This document shows, one piece after another, positions 1 to 9,380 of a stretch of DNA of 64,000 nt. Below the pieces are notes generated by a model. That model saw nothing but the letters and a program-made list of their open reading frames with translations, was not told the origin of the DNA and did not search any database. The stretch spans positions 1-64,000 of the forward strand of contig QXYC01000023.1 in NCBI GenBank assembly GCA_009887095.1. Reading direction: 5' to 3'. Source of the stretch: Candidatus Poseidoniales archaeon (GTDB taxonomy: Archaea; Thermoplasmatota; Poseidoniia; Poseidoniales; Poseidoniaceae). Numbering within the stretch: position 1 is the stretch's first letter; the number at the start of each line of letters is the position of its first letter. Both the position numbers and the translations under genes were made by a program.

Positions 1-98
1 TGTTTACCTGGTCTCATTCCGAACCCAGAAGTCAAGCCTGCCTGCGTCTCTCCCATTACTGTGGTACGAGAGTCCACGGGAAAGGTAGTCACTGTGCC
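1..98 (+). rRNA. rrf: 5S ribosomal RNA, 3' portion (cut by window start)
   Basis: The first ~98 bases match the second half of an archaeal 5S rRNA. The loop B/C stretch CATTCCGAACCCAGAAG at about 15-31 is followed by AAGCCTGC, then the loop E/helix IV-V part with GGTACGAGAGTCC, and the closing GGTAGT...TGTGCC. The 5' half lies outside the window, so only the 3' part is present. A strong hairpin with a T-run follows about 50 bases later. No 16S, 23S or tRNA is seen next to it on the downstream side; the next gene is the initiation factor aIF6. The 3' end is estimated and may be off by a few bases. Confidence 0.88.
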
Positions 99-149
99 CC
101 TCTTCTTTCACCTTCGGGTCATCCTCAAATCTCACTTCGGTGGGCGCTT

Positions 150-184
150 GGCCGGTCGCTCCTTTTGGAGTGCCGGCCTTTTTT
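150..184 (+). terminator. hairpin plus T-run terminator after 5S rRNA
   Basis: GGCCGG (150-155) pairs with CCGGCC (173-178). An inner CTCC (159-162) / GGAG (167-170) stem closes a TTTT loop. Six T residues (179-184) follow directly. This looks like a factor-independent terminator for the 5S transcript and separates it from the aIF6 gene, whose start codon is 56 bases downstream. Confidence 0.75.
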
Positions 185-239
185 GCGTTCAATAGACTGA
201 TAACACATACCCGACAGCACCCCAAAAGAGGACACCTGT

Positions 240-902
240 ATGCCAATTGACACAGCGGACATTTTCGGTAGTGATCAAGTGGGTATTCACCTTGCTGCGG
301 TCGGAAATGTTGTCCTCCATCCTGCAGAACTCCCAGTTCATGTTCTTGAGAAAATTGAAACATGCCTGGAACTCGAAATGCATCCAATCTCCATTGGCGG
401 CTCGAATCTCATCGGCGCTCTCGTGGCTGGAAACAGCCGGGGAATGGCCGTTGCAGATATCGCCACGGAAACCGATATTGATGCTCTGACTGCCTTCGGA
501 GACGTCGTCGTGATGGAAGGTGGTGTCAACACCGCTGGTAACCTCCTGCTTGTCAACGAACAAGGCGTCATCGCTTCTCCGAGTATTCCAACCGATGGTT
601 TGGAAATCATGTCAGAAGTGATGGGCGTTCAAGTTGCTGCTACAACCATTGCCGGTCAAGATGTCGTCGGAAGCTTGGGTGTTACCAACGATCAAGGTGT
701 GCTGCTCCATCCTGACGTGACGCCCGAGGAAGTTCTTCTCATCGAAGAAGTTCTTGGCGTTCCACCTATGGTTGGTACCGTTGCTTTCGGTTCGCCATAC
801 GTCGGTGCTGGTTCATGCGCTTCGAATAACGGCGTTATCGCCGGTACGGAGACCACAGGCCCTGAATTGAACCGAATGGAAGACGCTCTTGGCCTCATTT
901 GA
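240..902 (+). CDS. eif6: translation initiation factor 6 (aIF6)
   Basis: This 220-residue protein has the usual length of archaeal aIF6, which binds the large ribosomal subunit and prevents premature joining with the small subunit. The fivefold pseudo-repeat of the family is visible as recurring segments such as GNSRGMAV, GNLLLVNEQGVIASP, GSLGVTNDQGVLLHP and GSCASNNGVIAG. The ATG at 240 follows AAGAGGACACCTGT, which contains a weak GAGG ribosome-binding site. It lies just downstream of 5S rRNA and its terminator and is followed by purC. In many archaea aIF6 sits with L31e/L39e and prefoldin genes; that context is absent here. The assignment is firm. Confidence 0.95.
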   Translation: MPIDTADIFGSDQVGIHLAAVGNVVLHPAELPVHVLEKIETCLELEMHPISIGGSNLIGALVAGNSRGMAVADIATETDIDALTAFGDVVVMEGGVNTAGNLLLVNEQGVIASPSIPTDGLEIMSEVMGVQVAATTIAGQDVVGSLGVTNDQGVLLHPDVTPEEVLLIEEVLGVPPMVGTVAFGSPYVGAGSCASNNGVIAGTETTGPELNRMEDALGLI

Positions 903-916
903 TCAGTGGACACTGA
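903..916. promoter_or_regulatory. short perfect inverted repeat between eif6 and purC
   Basis: TCAGTG (903-908) and CACTGA (911-916) are exact inverted arms separated by two bases. The repeat directly follows the eif6 stop codon and lies about 40 bases before the purC start. The two-base centre is too tight for an RNA hairpin, so a dimeric protein-binding site is the more natural reading. It could equally be chance. Confidence 0.25.
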
Positions 917-954
917 GTGAAATGTTCAAAGGCCTTATTTCATGGTCATGAGTC

Positions 955-1860
955 ATGGCAGAGATGCTCTATCAAGGCAAAGTGAAGCAAGTATGGTCGA
1001 CCGACGATCCGGATATCCTCGAATTCCGATTCACCAACCAAATTTCTGTGTTCGACCAAATTATTCCATCGTTGATTCCACGCAAGGGTGAATCCCTCAA
1101 TCGGACCACAGCACATTGGTTCAAACTCATCGAGGAAGAAGGCATTTGTGGGACTCACCTTGTTGAGGTCAACGCCGCAGAACGATGCTTGGTTCGAAAG
1201 GTCGAGATCATCAAGGAACCTGGAATGATTCCTCGTGATATGGAGTGGGTCTTTGTTCCCCTCGAAATCATTTGTCGACATTACCTCTCAGGATCTGCTT
1301 GGCGCAGGTTCCAACGTGGTGAACTCACGCCAGAGCAACTTGGTGTTGCAGCAGACTGCGAGTATGGTGCAAAATTGGAAAAACCATTCCTTGAAGTAAC
1401 GACCAAGTTCGAAGCATTTGATCGGAACATCACAAACGAGGAGGCCCTTGAGATATCCAACATTACGGAAGATGAGCTGAACGCTATCTTCGATGCAGTG
1501 CTTCGAATCGATCAGATGATTGAACGAGAGGCTGCGAAGAATGGTCTTATCCACGTCGATGGGAAGAAAGAATTCGCATTGGGACCAAACCGCAAGGTCG
1601 TACTCGTCGATACCTTTGGTACGCTTGATGAGGATCGTTGGTGGGACGCTGAGGCATACGCAAATGGTGAATGCATCGAATTGTCCAAAGAATCAGTTCG
1701 CACACATTACATCGAGACAGGCCATCAAGCCAACTTGAAAGCAGCCCGTGATGGCGGCGCAGAAGATCCCCCAATTCCGGCACTCCCTCAAGAGGTCATC
1801 GACAGCACTGCTGCTCTCTATGCATCAATGTACGAGCGACTTACATCTTCACCATTCTAA
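955..1860 (+). CDS. purC: phosphoribosylaminoimidazole-succinocarboxamide synthase (SAICAR synthetase)
   Basis: PurC joins CAIR and aspartate with ATP to form SAICAR in purine synthesis. The 301-residue protein has the N-terminal YQGKVKQVW glycine/lysine ATP-binding strand, FDQIIPSLIPRKGESLN, the RCLVRKVEIIKEP strand, YLSGSAWRRFQRG and the metal-side VLVDTFGTLDEDRWW. The length fits the larger PurC form. The ATG at 955 lies about 20 bases after a CTTATTT tract that could serve as a TATA element; no clear SD site is seen, so the transcript may be nearly leaderless. No other purine gene is adjacent. It ends at the convergent gene on the other strand. Confidence 0.94.
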   Translation: MAEMLYQGKVKQVWSTDDPDILEFRFTNQISVFDQIIPSLIPRKGESLNRTTAHWFKLIEEEGICGTHLVEVNAAERCLVRKVEIIKEPGMIPRDMEWVFVPLEIICRHYLSGSAWRRFQRGELTPEQLGVAADCEYGAKLEKPFLEVTTKFEAFDRNITNEEALEISNITEDELNAIFDAVLRIDQMIEREAAKNGLIHVDGKKEFALGPNRKVVLVDTFGTLDEDRWWDAEAYANGECIELSKESVRTHYIETGHQANLKAARDGGAEDPPIPALPQEVIDSTAALYASMYERLTSSPF

Positions 1861-2601
1861 TTAGGAATGGGTACGCAAAAACACGCCAACATCGCGACGT
1901 TCTGCCGCTCGTAGGACTGCGATGAGGTTCTTGCTTGCATCTCGCATGCCACCGTCAAGTGGCTCATCAGCGGTAACACTCCAACCACGTCCAGCGAGGC
2001 CGAGTCGCAAGGTTCGAACTTCTTCAGCGGAAAGATAGCCTCGGATGTCCATTCCCGCTTTTCCTTCATTGTACCTGTGATGGCCAATGTGTTGGTCGCT
2101 TAGGCCATGGTTCAACTTGTTGAGGAGAGTTAAAATTTCCTCCATGCCAATTCGCTGCGTTAAGGCGGCTCGTTGATGGTTTGGTCGCATGTATTCAATC
2201 ATGTAACTGATGGGTGAGCCGTCACCAAATGGGAACCTGCCAATTCGCTCCCGTGCCTTACCATCGCCTAACGGGAGTGCTCGACCTTCACTTGTAAGCA
2301 CGATTGCTGCCGTGAACAGGAGCGTGGGGTCGTCCCATGCAATGCTTGATCGGTCATTCGGATTTTCAATACCTTGGCCTTTGAGGCGCTCGGCAACAGA
2401 TGGATTCTCATCCATCATTGTGGACCAATGTGTATTGTTTCCGGCTGCTGCTTCTTCAAGCGCAGAAACCAGGCGTGTGACGAGCGTACCATCACAAGCA
2501 TCGAGTGTGATGAACGGACTCGTGCCGCCATCCAATCCATCAAGGTCCATGTTGCCGGCTTCGGCCGATGCATGATAAGGGCTTGCACCTGTATTGCTCA
2601 C
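1861..2601 (-). CDS. conserved hypothetical protein, coupled to giant surface protein
   Basis: I do not recognise this 246-residue protein. It looks soluble, with no signal peptide or membrane segment. It is Asp/Gly-rich at the N-terminus and mixed alpha-helical later (residues ~130-246), including KLNHGLSDQHIGHHRYNEG and a C-terminal RDASKNLIAVLRAAERRDVG. Its GTG start overlaps the TGA stop of the upstream 1906-residue surface protein (GTGA), a sign of translational coupling, so the two probably act together, perhaps with that protein's cytoplasmic tail. An ATG inside (position 2550) is an alternative start. The coding region is well supported; function is unknown. Confidence 0.72.
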   Translation of the reverse strand: MSNTGASPYHASAEAGNMDLDGLDGGTSPFITLDACDGTLVTRLVSALEEAAAGNNTHWSTMMDENPSVAERLKGQGIENPNDRSSIAWDDPTLLFTAAIVLTSEGRALPLGDGKARERIGRFPFGDGSPISYMIEYMRPNHQRAALTQRIGMEEILTLLNKLNHGLSDQHIGHHRYNEGKAGMDIRGYLSAEEVRTLRLGLAGRGWSVTADEPLDGGMRDASKNLIAVLRAAERRDVGVFLRTHS

Positions 2602-5600
2602 TGGTCACCGAAGAACCGGCGCATTCTGTCTTCTCTTCCCTCTGCAGAGGGTTGGTTGTCTGACATTTCATCCCGCAATGATGCCAAACGCCCGGATGGT
2701 GTAACATCTTCTTCATCTGGAAGGTCGATGATCTCCACCGTGTCAACTTGTTGTGGCTCTTCCGCGACGATGCTTTCTGTAACTTGTTCCTCTGTCAGTT
2801 CGAATGAGAATTCATCCTCTTCCTCGTCGACTTCTTCCACTGGGCTCGGTTCTGACTTTGGTTGTGCAGTGGTGGTTGGAAGCGGTTTCACCTTAGGCTT
2901 CGAATCTGTTTTCGGTTTGGTGCCCATCAGCCCGGCTAAGTACGCAACGACCAACAAGAGGCTTGCTACAACGAGTGAAATGACGATTTCACTGCTTTCC
3001 ACAATTGGTTGTTGTGCTTTGGTGTAAAGGGCGGTCGCTTCATTGTCGCTTTGATCATCATCGACGTCATACGGTGTATCGCAGCCCAGCGTGGCTCTCA
3101 ATTGTTTATTGTCTGCAAGGTCGGAAGGTGCTGGGATAATCACAACGGGCGGGAAATCACCTTCTGCGATATCGATCACTCGAACAAGCGGCTCATCCAG
3201 ACTGTTGTCGACCGTGTTGATCTCCACCCGGCAGTTGACACCCTCGAGCACGTCATACGATGTTCTTAGAATACTGACTTTGAGTTCTTCATCCGCCGTG
3301 AACGAGAAAATGCCAACATTCCAACCTGATTTTCGAGCCACTACTTCAACGGTGTCTTCATTCAAAATTCGACCATGAGAGTCGACCACCATCACAGTGA
3401 CGCTCATCTTGGCAGCCTCAGGTGTCCACGAACTGACATTCAAGTCATATGTTCCGTTTTCTCCACTGCCCAGTGAAATTCCTGATGATCGCAACGGCAC
3501 CGTGTCGCCTTGGTCGGAAATGAGCAGGATGGTGGCTTTCACCGGTGCTTGGTCCGATGCTGTGATTTGACATTCACCGACACTTCCGGTGAGAACAATT
3601 CTTCCAAGGTTGCTGAACGCTTGTTCGTCAAGGTCACAATCAACATCAACGCTGGGGAGCGAGTACCCTGATGTGAAGATGGACATTCTGTTGGTGCTGT
3701 CGGTGGATGATTCGAGAAGCAGTTCATTTTCCTCACTTCCCATTGTGAACGAAATTGACTGTCCCCCAAATTCAACTGTGTCGCTGCTTGTGAGGCCGCT
3801 GTCCACTGGTTGTCCGAATTGAATGGTAATTGGAGTCCCTTCTTTTGCCAAATGGACCGGGGTCGTATGGAAGGTGTGAGACCCGTACTCGATCTCCAAA
3901 TCGTGTGCTATCTCACCCAATGATGGATGGTTCACTTTGATGGTCACGAGGAATCGTTGGAGGTTCCAAGTTGCATCTGGTGTGAGCATCAGAGGAAGTC
4001 CGAGAAGTTGGCCCGGGGCAATGACCACTTGGTTCGAACCATTGAGCAACCATCCAGTTGGTAATCCCTCAATAGAAATCTGCACAACTGCGACATCATT
4101 GCCGTTGTTCTCGAGCCACGCAGTTGGCATACCACCGTCTTCGTTGACCTTCCACGTACCGCGATGTTCAACGCTGATGTTCGCCTCTTGTCCAACACGG
4201 ACCGGAATTTCTTGCACGATTTGCCCGGCTCCATTGGCGTCTGAAATACGAATGCGCAGCACACCGACTTCGCCTGCCAATGCGTCTTCAGGGGGGGTGA
4301 CAAACACCGTCATTGTTGTCGATTCACCAGGGTTGACTGTCTCGCCATTCTCTGGGAGATCAATCGGCCATCCTTGCCCGGCTTTTGTGAACCAGGGTGC
4401 CTCAGGGTGGTTTCCAAGCTGATCGACTTTCAGAGTGAGATTTTCCCCCCCTGGGGCGATCGTGAGCGAGGTGTCCGAAAGGTTGAATCGCCAAGCAGAT
4501 GCATGAACTACGGAAAAATCAACAGTCTCATTGCTGACGTAGACATTGCCTGAGTACAAGTCCATCGAAAGCGTCACTTCGGTCATGAACCAAGCATTGT
4601 GTGGGACGGTGAATCCGATGCTCATCGATTGTGTTCCATTGACATCAATTTGCTCACTGCTGTTGCTTGAAGCGCTCCAAGTGGATGTGTCGTTCCCAGC
4701 ATGGGCCACTGTAAACGACGGGTTGACTGTGAGCGTGTCGGGCGTGTTTCCTATGTTTTTCACTTTGAAATCAATGGTCACTTCGTCGCCTGGTGCCACC
4801 TCCGTGGCCTCGATATCGATCTCGTCAATTTCCCAACGGTAATCCGGCTCTGCCTGCACGGTCAACGCTGTCGCAGATGCTATGTTGCCCTCGCCCTGCG
4901 ATGTCCATGTGAATTGTAACTGGAACGGGTTGAGAGCAGGTGTGTCTTCGTCAAGAATCACATCAACTGTTGCGATGGTGGTCGCAAGAGGGCCGAGGGT
5001 TCGCTCTGGATTGTAAATTGTGAATTCGACTTCTGGTTGTGGCGTCATGTTTGGATCAGCAACAACGGAGCCCGTGAGAATGAACGTGTCCTCGCCGTTG
5101 CCTGGGTTTTCCAGTCGCAGAAGAACAGACTGTGTCTCACCTACCTTGAGATCGACGGGATCGCCAAGAATAAGCGGGGTTGGTTCGAGAACGGTCGCTG
5201 CTGAACGGAACACTTGCAATACATGCAATGTGATGTTCAGTTCATAGTGGGGTTCTGTTGACTCGGCGGTTGCAAAAACATGACGCTGAGGTACTGCGTT
5301 CACAGGCAACGTCAGTTGGAGAACTGCTGATGCTGTTTCACCAGGTGTACCAACTATTTCCAGCGTTGTCCCATTGACCGAAGCATCGCCAGTTGCCGAC
5401 CATACCCAGCCAGTATGAATCATTTGAGCTTGGGCCATGTTCCATTCGAGATGACCGTCCGAAGGCAGGGTGGCTTCCAATGTCCACTCGAGTGTTGAGT
5501 CGGGAAGGGTGCGTATGTGTGAGGGTGATGCTGCAAGTTCGCTTGCGTGGAAATTGACATCTAAGTCCTGGCAAAGGGTGTCTTCGCCACTGCCGATGCA

Positions 5601-8318
5601 AACGGTGAGCATGCTGCTTGTTGAGGTGCCAAGGGTCGTACCCACCGGGACGCCAAGGGTAGCGAACAACTCGACATCTTCATTGGGCGCAAGCGTGAGT
5701 GAGAACACTTCAGTGCCATCAGCTGTGTACAGCGCAGGTGTACCGCCCCACGATGGAGCAGTCCAATCGATTGATGTCGTGCTCTCTTGGGCGTTTCCTA
5801 GGTTTTCGACGACAAGCCATGCTTTTGCATCGTGATTCGGGCGTCCAATCCCGTCCGACTCGCTCAGCCCCGCAGGTCCAACGACTGAAAGGCCACGGGT
5901 CCGTAGCACTTCGATGGGGAGGCGCAGTGTTGAGGTGACTTCCTCATCATCGTCGAGGGTCAGCAACAAGTCGACATAGGAGTTTTCGTCGCCCAAGGCT
6001 GTTGGAGGGATGCTTACGCTAAAGTCAATGCTCATCGGAGTGCTTGGGGCAAGGTTGGGGTTGAGGTCCGCACCGGCAACTGGTGCAAAGGACCATCCGG
6101 AAGGAAGGGCTGTATCGTCGACAGACATGGTCCAATCAGCAGTGCGTGAACCCGTGGCCGTGAGGGCGATTTGAATCGTCTCTGAATTGCCAGGTGCGAT
6201 TCGAATTGGGTCAAGCGGCGGATCGATGCGTGCAACATAGGGGTCAACAATCGTCAAGGTAACCGATTGGTTGTTGTTGTCCTTTCTCGACTCAGTCAAG
6301 TTATTATTCACATCGAGGACAAGCGTGAATTCATGTTCGCCTAATGCTGCAGTGAAGGTTGCGCTGAATGTCAGTGGACCACCTTCGCCACTCGGCGAGA
6401 CTGGCTCAACATCTGCAAAGCGCTCACGAGTCAACTCATTCCCGTTCATGCGCAACACAACGTCCACATTGTCTTCGTTGTCCAGCGTTCCAACGTTCGA
6501 AAAGGACCCTGTCACGGTGACAGTCTCTCCCGGATCGGGACTTGCTGGATTGAAACTAATGCCCCGGCCATCTGCAAGCGGGGCCAAGTCGGTAGCAAGG
6601 TGAGACACCAACGTATCACCAATGAGGATGTCAATGGTACCGTCTCCGTCCATATCGGCTGCTGCAGGGCTCGCCCACACTCGATGTGGCATGGCGAGTG
6701 GCGAAGACCATGCGTCGTTGATGTCAGCAGATGCACCGGTCTCTCCATCAAAGCCGTAGAGACGCATGCCGAAAGGAACAATCAATTCGGGTGCTCCATT
6801 CCCATCGATATCTAGCCATAGTGGCGAAGCGACTGCGATCTCGTCGTTGTCGTTTCCAGCGCCCCGTTGGAGGTCCCTTGACCATTCTTTGAGCGGTGTC
6901 TCGTCGCTGATGTCATGACAACCTGTCAAGCCTTGACGGTTGAACGAGAACTGTGATTCAGAGTACCATGTCACCCAACACAAACGGTCATGCAATCCGT
7001 CACCGGTGGTGTCGACCACCAAGGGTTCAGCATCGGCGTACCCATTTGGTGCTCGGAAATTGAAAATTTCAGTCGTCGATGTCATCTCCATTCCTATGAA
7101 CCGTGCTCCGAGGCCTGATGTTCGCCCGTTGGCATCGGTTGGAACAGTGAGGATCATTTCAGGGGCATCATCATTGTCTAACTGTGCAATGACAGGGCCA
7201 GGGAGGCGGAGACGTGGTGCATCCGAATCAGAATCAGTGCCTTGAACTGCCACACGTTCCCAATCCAGCGAACCTGAGGCACCATCAATTCTCCAAATCC
7301 ACATCGATCCACCGTTTGAATCAATGGTTGTCAGGACAATTGCTGTGGTGCTTGAATCTAATGCCGCCCATGCAGGGGATGAAGGGTGGGTGCCTCGGTC
7401 GAGGGTCACTTCCCAGTTTGAATCACTCGGTACGCTTGATGATAATCCAAATGAGAGGACTGTCGGGTCGTTCGATGTTTCATCCACGACGGCTAGGACC
7501 AATTCGGGTGTACCATCGAGGGCGAGATCTGCAACGAGGGGTTGCGTAATCGAGAGGTGATTACTCTGCGATGTTGGTGCGTGTGGGCTTTGGATGCCAA
7601 TTCGGTAGTCTACGTCGGAATAACTCCAATATTGCTCATTTTCATGGCCTGATTTCTGCCAACCTGATTCGCTGCATTCGAGTTCAGGTGACCATACTTC
7701 GATGTTGAGGGCGTTGGCTGTGTCGTACACGAGCACGATTTCCTGCCTTCCGTCTTGGTCGACATCAACGATGGCGGGCGTGGAACGTACGTCGTTGGTT
7801 TCCCCAATGTTCACTTCCCATGCTAATTTGGCATCATCCCCTGAAACCAGGCTTAGGTAGGTGTTTGTCCCATCGTTGTGAACGAGAACTGCGAAAAGAT
7901 CATCTTCTGCGCAGCGTTCTTTGGCTGCCTCTGGAGCAGTGATGCTCGCTGAAAAGTCTGCAATGATGGAGCCGTACAAGTCGCTTCCATCATCGAGCGC
8001 CTCCCAGTTGACCCCCGGGTTTTCGATGGTCCCTAAGACGGTGACATCATCGACGGAGCCGTCCGCAGGCCCGCCTTCAGGACCGTGAGCAGGCATGCTG
8101 CCATTGTGAGTGGGGGTGTGGCCAAACTGACCCCATGGTTGTTCAAGTCCAGTCCATGCTCCACCTGTTCCAGTTTGCATGCTCGTGTGTTCCTCATCGA
8201 GATTCAGGTCTGAATTTGGAGCAACAACAAGGGGTGATAGGGATGCTAGAATGAACATCAACACAGGCACCAGCGCCGAGGCGAATTTCCGCCCGCTGTC
8301 CTGCGTTTCGCTGGTCAT
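2598..8318 (-). CDS. giant secreted, C-terminally anchored surface protein (FG-GAP and CARDB-like domains)
   Basis: The 1906-residue protein begins with a signal peptide (hydrophobic run at residues ~13-32). The N-terminal ~550 residues carry FG-GAP/VCBS-type propeller repeats seen as VDVDQDGRQEIVLVYD, DLALDGTPELVLAV, QLDNDDAPEMILTV, DIDGNGAPELIV and DMDGDGTIDILIG. A CARDB-like Ig domain follows at about 590-690, then many Ig-like beta domains with 'PGNSETI'-style strands. One membrane helix (about 1776-1798) is followed by a ~108-residue tail rich in Lys/Pro, then Glu/Asp, presumed cytoplasmic. Many N-x-S/T sequons suggest glycosylation. A role in adhesion or substrate binding is inference. 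It leads a two-gene unit with the gene at 1861-2601. Confidence 0.88.
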   Translation of the reverse strand: MTSETQDSGRKFASALVPVLMFILASLSPLVVAPNSDLNLDEEHTSMQTGTGGAWTGLEQPWGQFGHTPTHNGSMPAHGPEGGPADGSVDDVTVLGTIENPGVNWEALDDGSDLYGSIIADFSASITAPEAAKERCAEDDLFAVLVHNDGTNTYLSLVSGDDAKLAWEVNIGETNDVRSTPAIVDVDQDGRQEIVLVYDTANALNIEVWSPELECSESGWQKSGHENEQYWSYSDVDYRIGIQSPHAPTSQSNHLSITQPLVADLALDGTPELVLAVVDETSNDPTVLSFGLSSSVPSDSNWEVTLDRGTHPSSPAWAALDSSTTAIVLTTIDSNGGSMWIWRIDGASGSLDWERVAVQGTDSDSDAPRLRLPGPVIAQLDNDDAPEMILTVPTDANGRTSGLGARFIGMEMTSTTEIFNFRAPNGYADAEPLVVDTTGDGLHDRLCWVTWYSESQFSFNRQGLTGCHDISDETPLKEWSRDLQRGAGNDNDEIAVASPLWLDIDGNGAPELIVPFGMRLYGFDGETGASADINDAWSSPLAMPHRVWASPAAADMDGDGTIDILIGDTLVSHLATDLAPLADGRGISFNPASPDPGETVTVTGSFSNVGTLDNEDNVDVVLRMNGNELTRERFADVEPVSPSGEGGPLTFSATFTAALGEHEFTLVLDVNNNLTESRKDNNNQSVTLTIVDPYVARIDPPLDPIRIAPGNSETIQIALTATGSRTADWTMSVDDTALPSGWSFAPVAGADLNPNLAPSTPMSIDFSVSIPPTALGDENSYVDLLLTLDDDEEVTSTLRLPIEVLRTRGLSVVGPAGLSESDGIGRPNHDAKAWLVVENLGNAQESTTSIDWTAPSWGGTPALYTADGTEVFSLTLAPNEDVELFATLGVPVGTTLGTSTSSMLTVCIGSGEDTLCQDLDVNFHASELAASPSHIRTLPDSTLEWTLEATLPSDGHLEWNMAQAQMIHTGWVWSATGDASVNGTTLEIVGTPGETASAVLQLTLPVNAVPQRHVFATAESTEPHYELNITLHVLQVFRSAATVLEPTPLILGDPVDLKVGETQSVLLRLENPGNGEDTFILTGSVVADPNMTPQPEVEFTIYNPERTLGPLATTIATVDVILDEDTPALNPFQLQFTWTSQGEGNIASATALTVQAEPDYRWEIDEIDIEATEVAPGDEVTIDFKVKNIGNTPDTLTVNPSFTVAHAGNDTSTWSASSNSSEQIDVNGTQSMSIGFTVPHNAWFMTEVTLSMDLYSGNVYVSNETVDFSVVHASAWRFNLSDTSLTIAPGGENLTLKVDQLGNHPEAPWFTKAGQGWPIDLPENGETVNPGESTTMTVFVTPPEDALAGEVGVLRIRISDANGAGQIVQEIPVRVGQEANISVEHRGTWKVNEDGGMPTAWLENNGNDVAVVQISIEGLPTGWLLNGSNQVVIAPGQLLGLPLMLTPDATWNLQRFLVTIKVNHPSLGEIAHDLEIEYGSHTFHTTPVHLAKEGTPITIQFGQPVDSGLTSSDTVEFGGQSISFTMGSEENELLLESSTDSTNRMSIFTSGYSLPSVDVDCDLDEQAFSNLGRIVLTGSVGECQITASDQAPVKATILLISDQGDTVPLRSSGISLGSGENGTYDLNVSSWTPEAAKMSVTVMVVDSHGRILNEDTVEVVARKSGWNVGIFSFTADEELKVSILRTSYDVLEGVNCRVEINTVDNSLDEPLVRVIDIAEGDFPPVVIIPAPSDLADNKQLRATLGCDTPYDVDDDQSDNEATALYTKAQQPIVESSEIVISLVVASLLLVVAYLAGLMGTKPKTDSKPKVKPLPTTTAQPKSEPSPVEEVDEEEDEFSFELTEEQVTESIVAEEPQQVDTVEIIDLPDEEDVTPSGRLASLRDEMSDNQPSAEGREDRMRRFFGDQ

Positions 8319-8463
8319 GAATGCACAGCAGGTTCCGGGGGTTGTTATGGGTTATGGCGCTCTGCCTCCAAAAGGAGTGATTCTTCTGGGGTCGAAGGTA
8401 TCCCAAAACAGGTTGATGTGGCGTGGTTTTATCCATCCTCTCGCCGCATTGTTATGCGAGTGG

Positions 8464-8471
8464 ATTAAATA
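8464..8471 (+). promoter_or_regulatory. candidate TATA box for rpo7 operon
   Basis: ATTAAATA lies in the 282-base gap between the divergent surface-protein gene and rpo7. If used, it would give a 5' leader of roughly 105 bases before the rpo7 ATG at 8601, long for an archaeal mRNA. That leader contains the complementary pieces TCTCC/GGCGAG but no convincing stable fold. No other clear signal is seen in the gap. Confidence 0.35.
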
Positions 8472-8600
8472 GAGGTCGTTGGTGGCAAAACTGACTACGG
8501 TCGACTTCTCTCCAGAGGCGAGTGCCGGTGAAGGACGGAATGGGTTCCCCACTCCTCTTCACATCTTGCCTCCGAGCGGTCTTCCGCAGAGGTGAACACA

Positions 8601-9152
8601 ATGTACAAAATCGTATCAAGGGAAGACACAATCCGCATTCCTGCCGAATACATGCGCAAGGGTGCATCCTTGAACGACCACATCGATCGTCTCTCGATGA
8701 CAGCGTTCGAAGGCCGATTTGATGAAGAGAACCGTTTCATTCTCCTCACCACCAACCACGAACCCTTGGGCCGTGGTCGAATCATCCACGGAGACGGGGC
8801 AATTTACCAGCGGGTTCGTTTCGATGCAGTTCTTTTCTGCATGGAAGATTACGAAGTCGTCGAAGGCGCAGTTTCCGAAGTAAACGAATTCGGTGCGTTC
8901 GTCCGAATTGGCCCAATGGAAGCTCTTCTCCACAAATCCCAAATCATGGATGACATGGTCGACGCAAATGTTGGCATGGGATGGATTGAAGGCCGCCAAA
9001 CCGGTCGCAGAATTGGTGTTGGTAACTCCGTGCGTGCCCGCATTGTATCACTTTCCCCGGATACTTCCGATCCTCGCCGCTCCAAGATTGGTTTGACAAG
9101 CAAGCAACCTGGACTCGGCTGCCACAGCTGGCTCGATGAGGACAACGAATGA
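8601..9152 (+). CDS. rpo7: DNA-directed RNA polymerase subunit Rpo7 (RpoE')
   Basis: Rpo7 forms the stalk of archaeal RNA polymerase with Rpo4 and binds nascent RNA; it is the homologue of eukaryotic RPB7. The protein starts MYKIVSREDTIRIP, the conserved beginning of the family. Its N-terminal RNP-like half is followed by an S1/OB domain (VVEGAVSEVNEFGAFVRIGP at about residues 80-100, ending SKIGLTSKQPGLG). I chose ATG 8601 over an in-frame GTG nine bases upstream because that GTG forms part of the GAGGTGA ribosome-binding site. Length is 183 residues. It leads the co-directional cluster spt4-rps24e-rps27ae with gaps of 11, 13 and -1 bases. Confidence 0.94.
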   Translation: MYKIVSREDTIRIPAEYMRKGASLNDHIDRLSMTAFEGRFDEENRFILLTTNHEPLGRGRIIHGDGAIYQRVRFDAVLFCMEDYEVVEGAVSEVNEFGAFVRIGPMEALLHKSQIMDDMVDANVGMGWIEGRQTGRRIGVGNSVRARIVSLSPDTSDPRRSKIGLTSKQPGLGCHSWLDEDNE

Positions 9153-9163
9153 GGTGATGATGC

Positions 9164-9367
9164 ATGGCTAAGAATCCGTTTGCATGTGCAGAATGCCACC
9201 TCGTCTTGGAGGACGGTGTTGACCAATGCCCTCGTCACCCATCCGCCCAAGTCTCGACCGATCACCAAGGATACGTGATCATCGTGAATCCAAACCGCTC
9301 AGAAATCGCCAAGCGTTTGGAAGTTGAACTACCTGGCAAATATGCTCTCAAAGTAAGCAACCGATAA
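9164..9367 (+). CDS. spt4: transcription elongation factor Spt4 (RpoE'')
   Basis: This is a 67-residue zinc protein with an N-terminal CAEC pair (residues 8-11, in ACAECHLV). A second Cys and a His at CPRHP replace the usual CxxC, so the second metal pair appears altered. The C-terminal IIVNPNRSEIAKRLEVELPGKYALKV is the typical Spt4 part. Spt4 pairs with the NGN domain of Spt5 to keep RNA polymerase processive. The ATG follows GAGGTGATGATGC. The gene lies between rpo7 and rps24e, the standard archaeal order. Confidence 0.9.
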   Translation: MAKNPFACAECHLVLEDGVDQCPRHPSAQVSTDHQGYVIIVNPNRSEIAKRLEVELPGKYALKVSNR

Positions 9368-9380
9368 GGAGATGAACAGT

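Noticed and set aside
2374-3027. 217-codon plus-strand frame across two minus-strand genes
   Set aside because: Ser-run composition is that of an antisense shadow of the acidic tail, and it spans the GTGA junction of two well-supported genes.
8592-8600. GTG start for rpo7
   Set aside because: The GTG is part of the GAGGTGA ribosome-binding site, and conserved Rpo7 proteins begin MYKIV at 8601.
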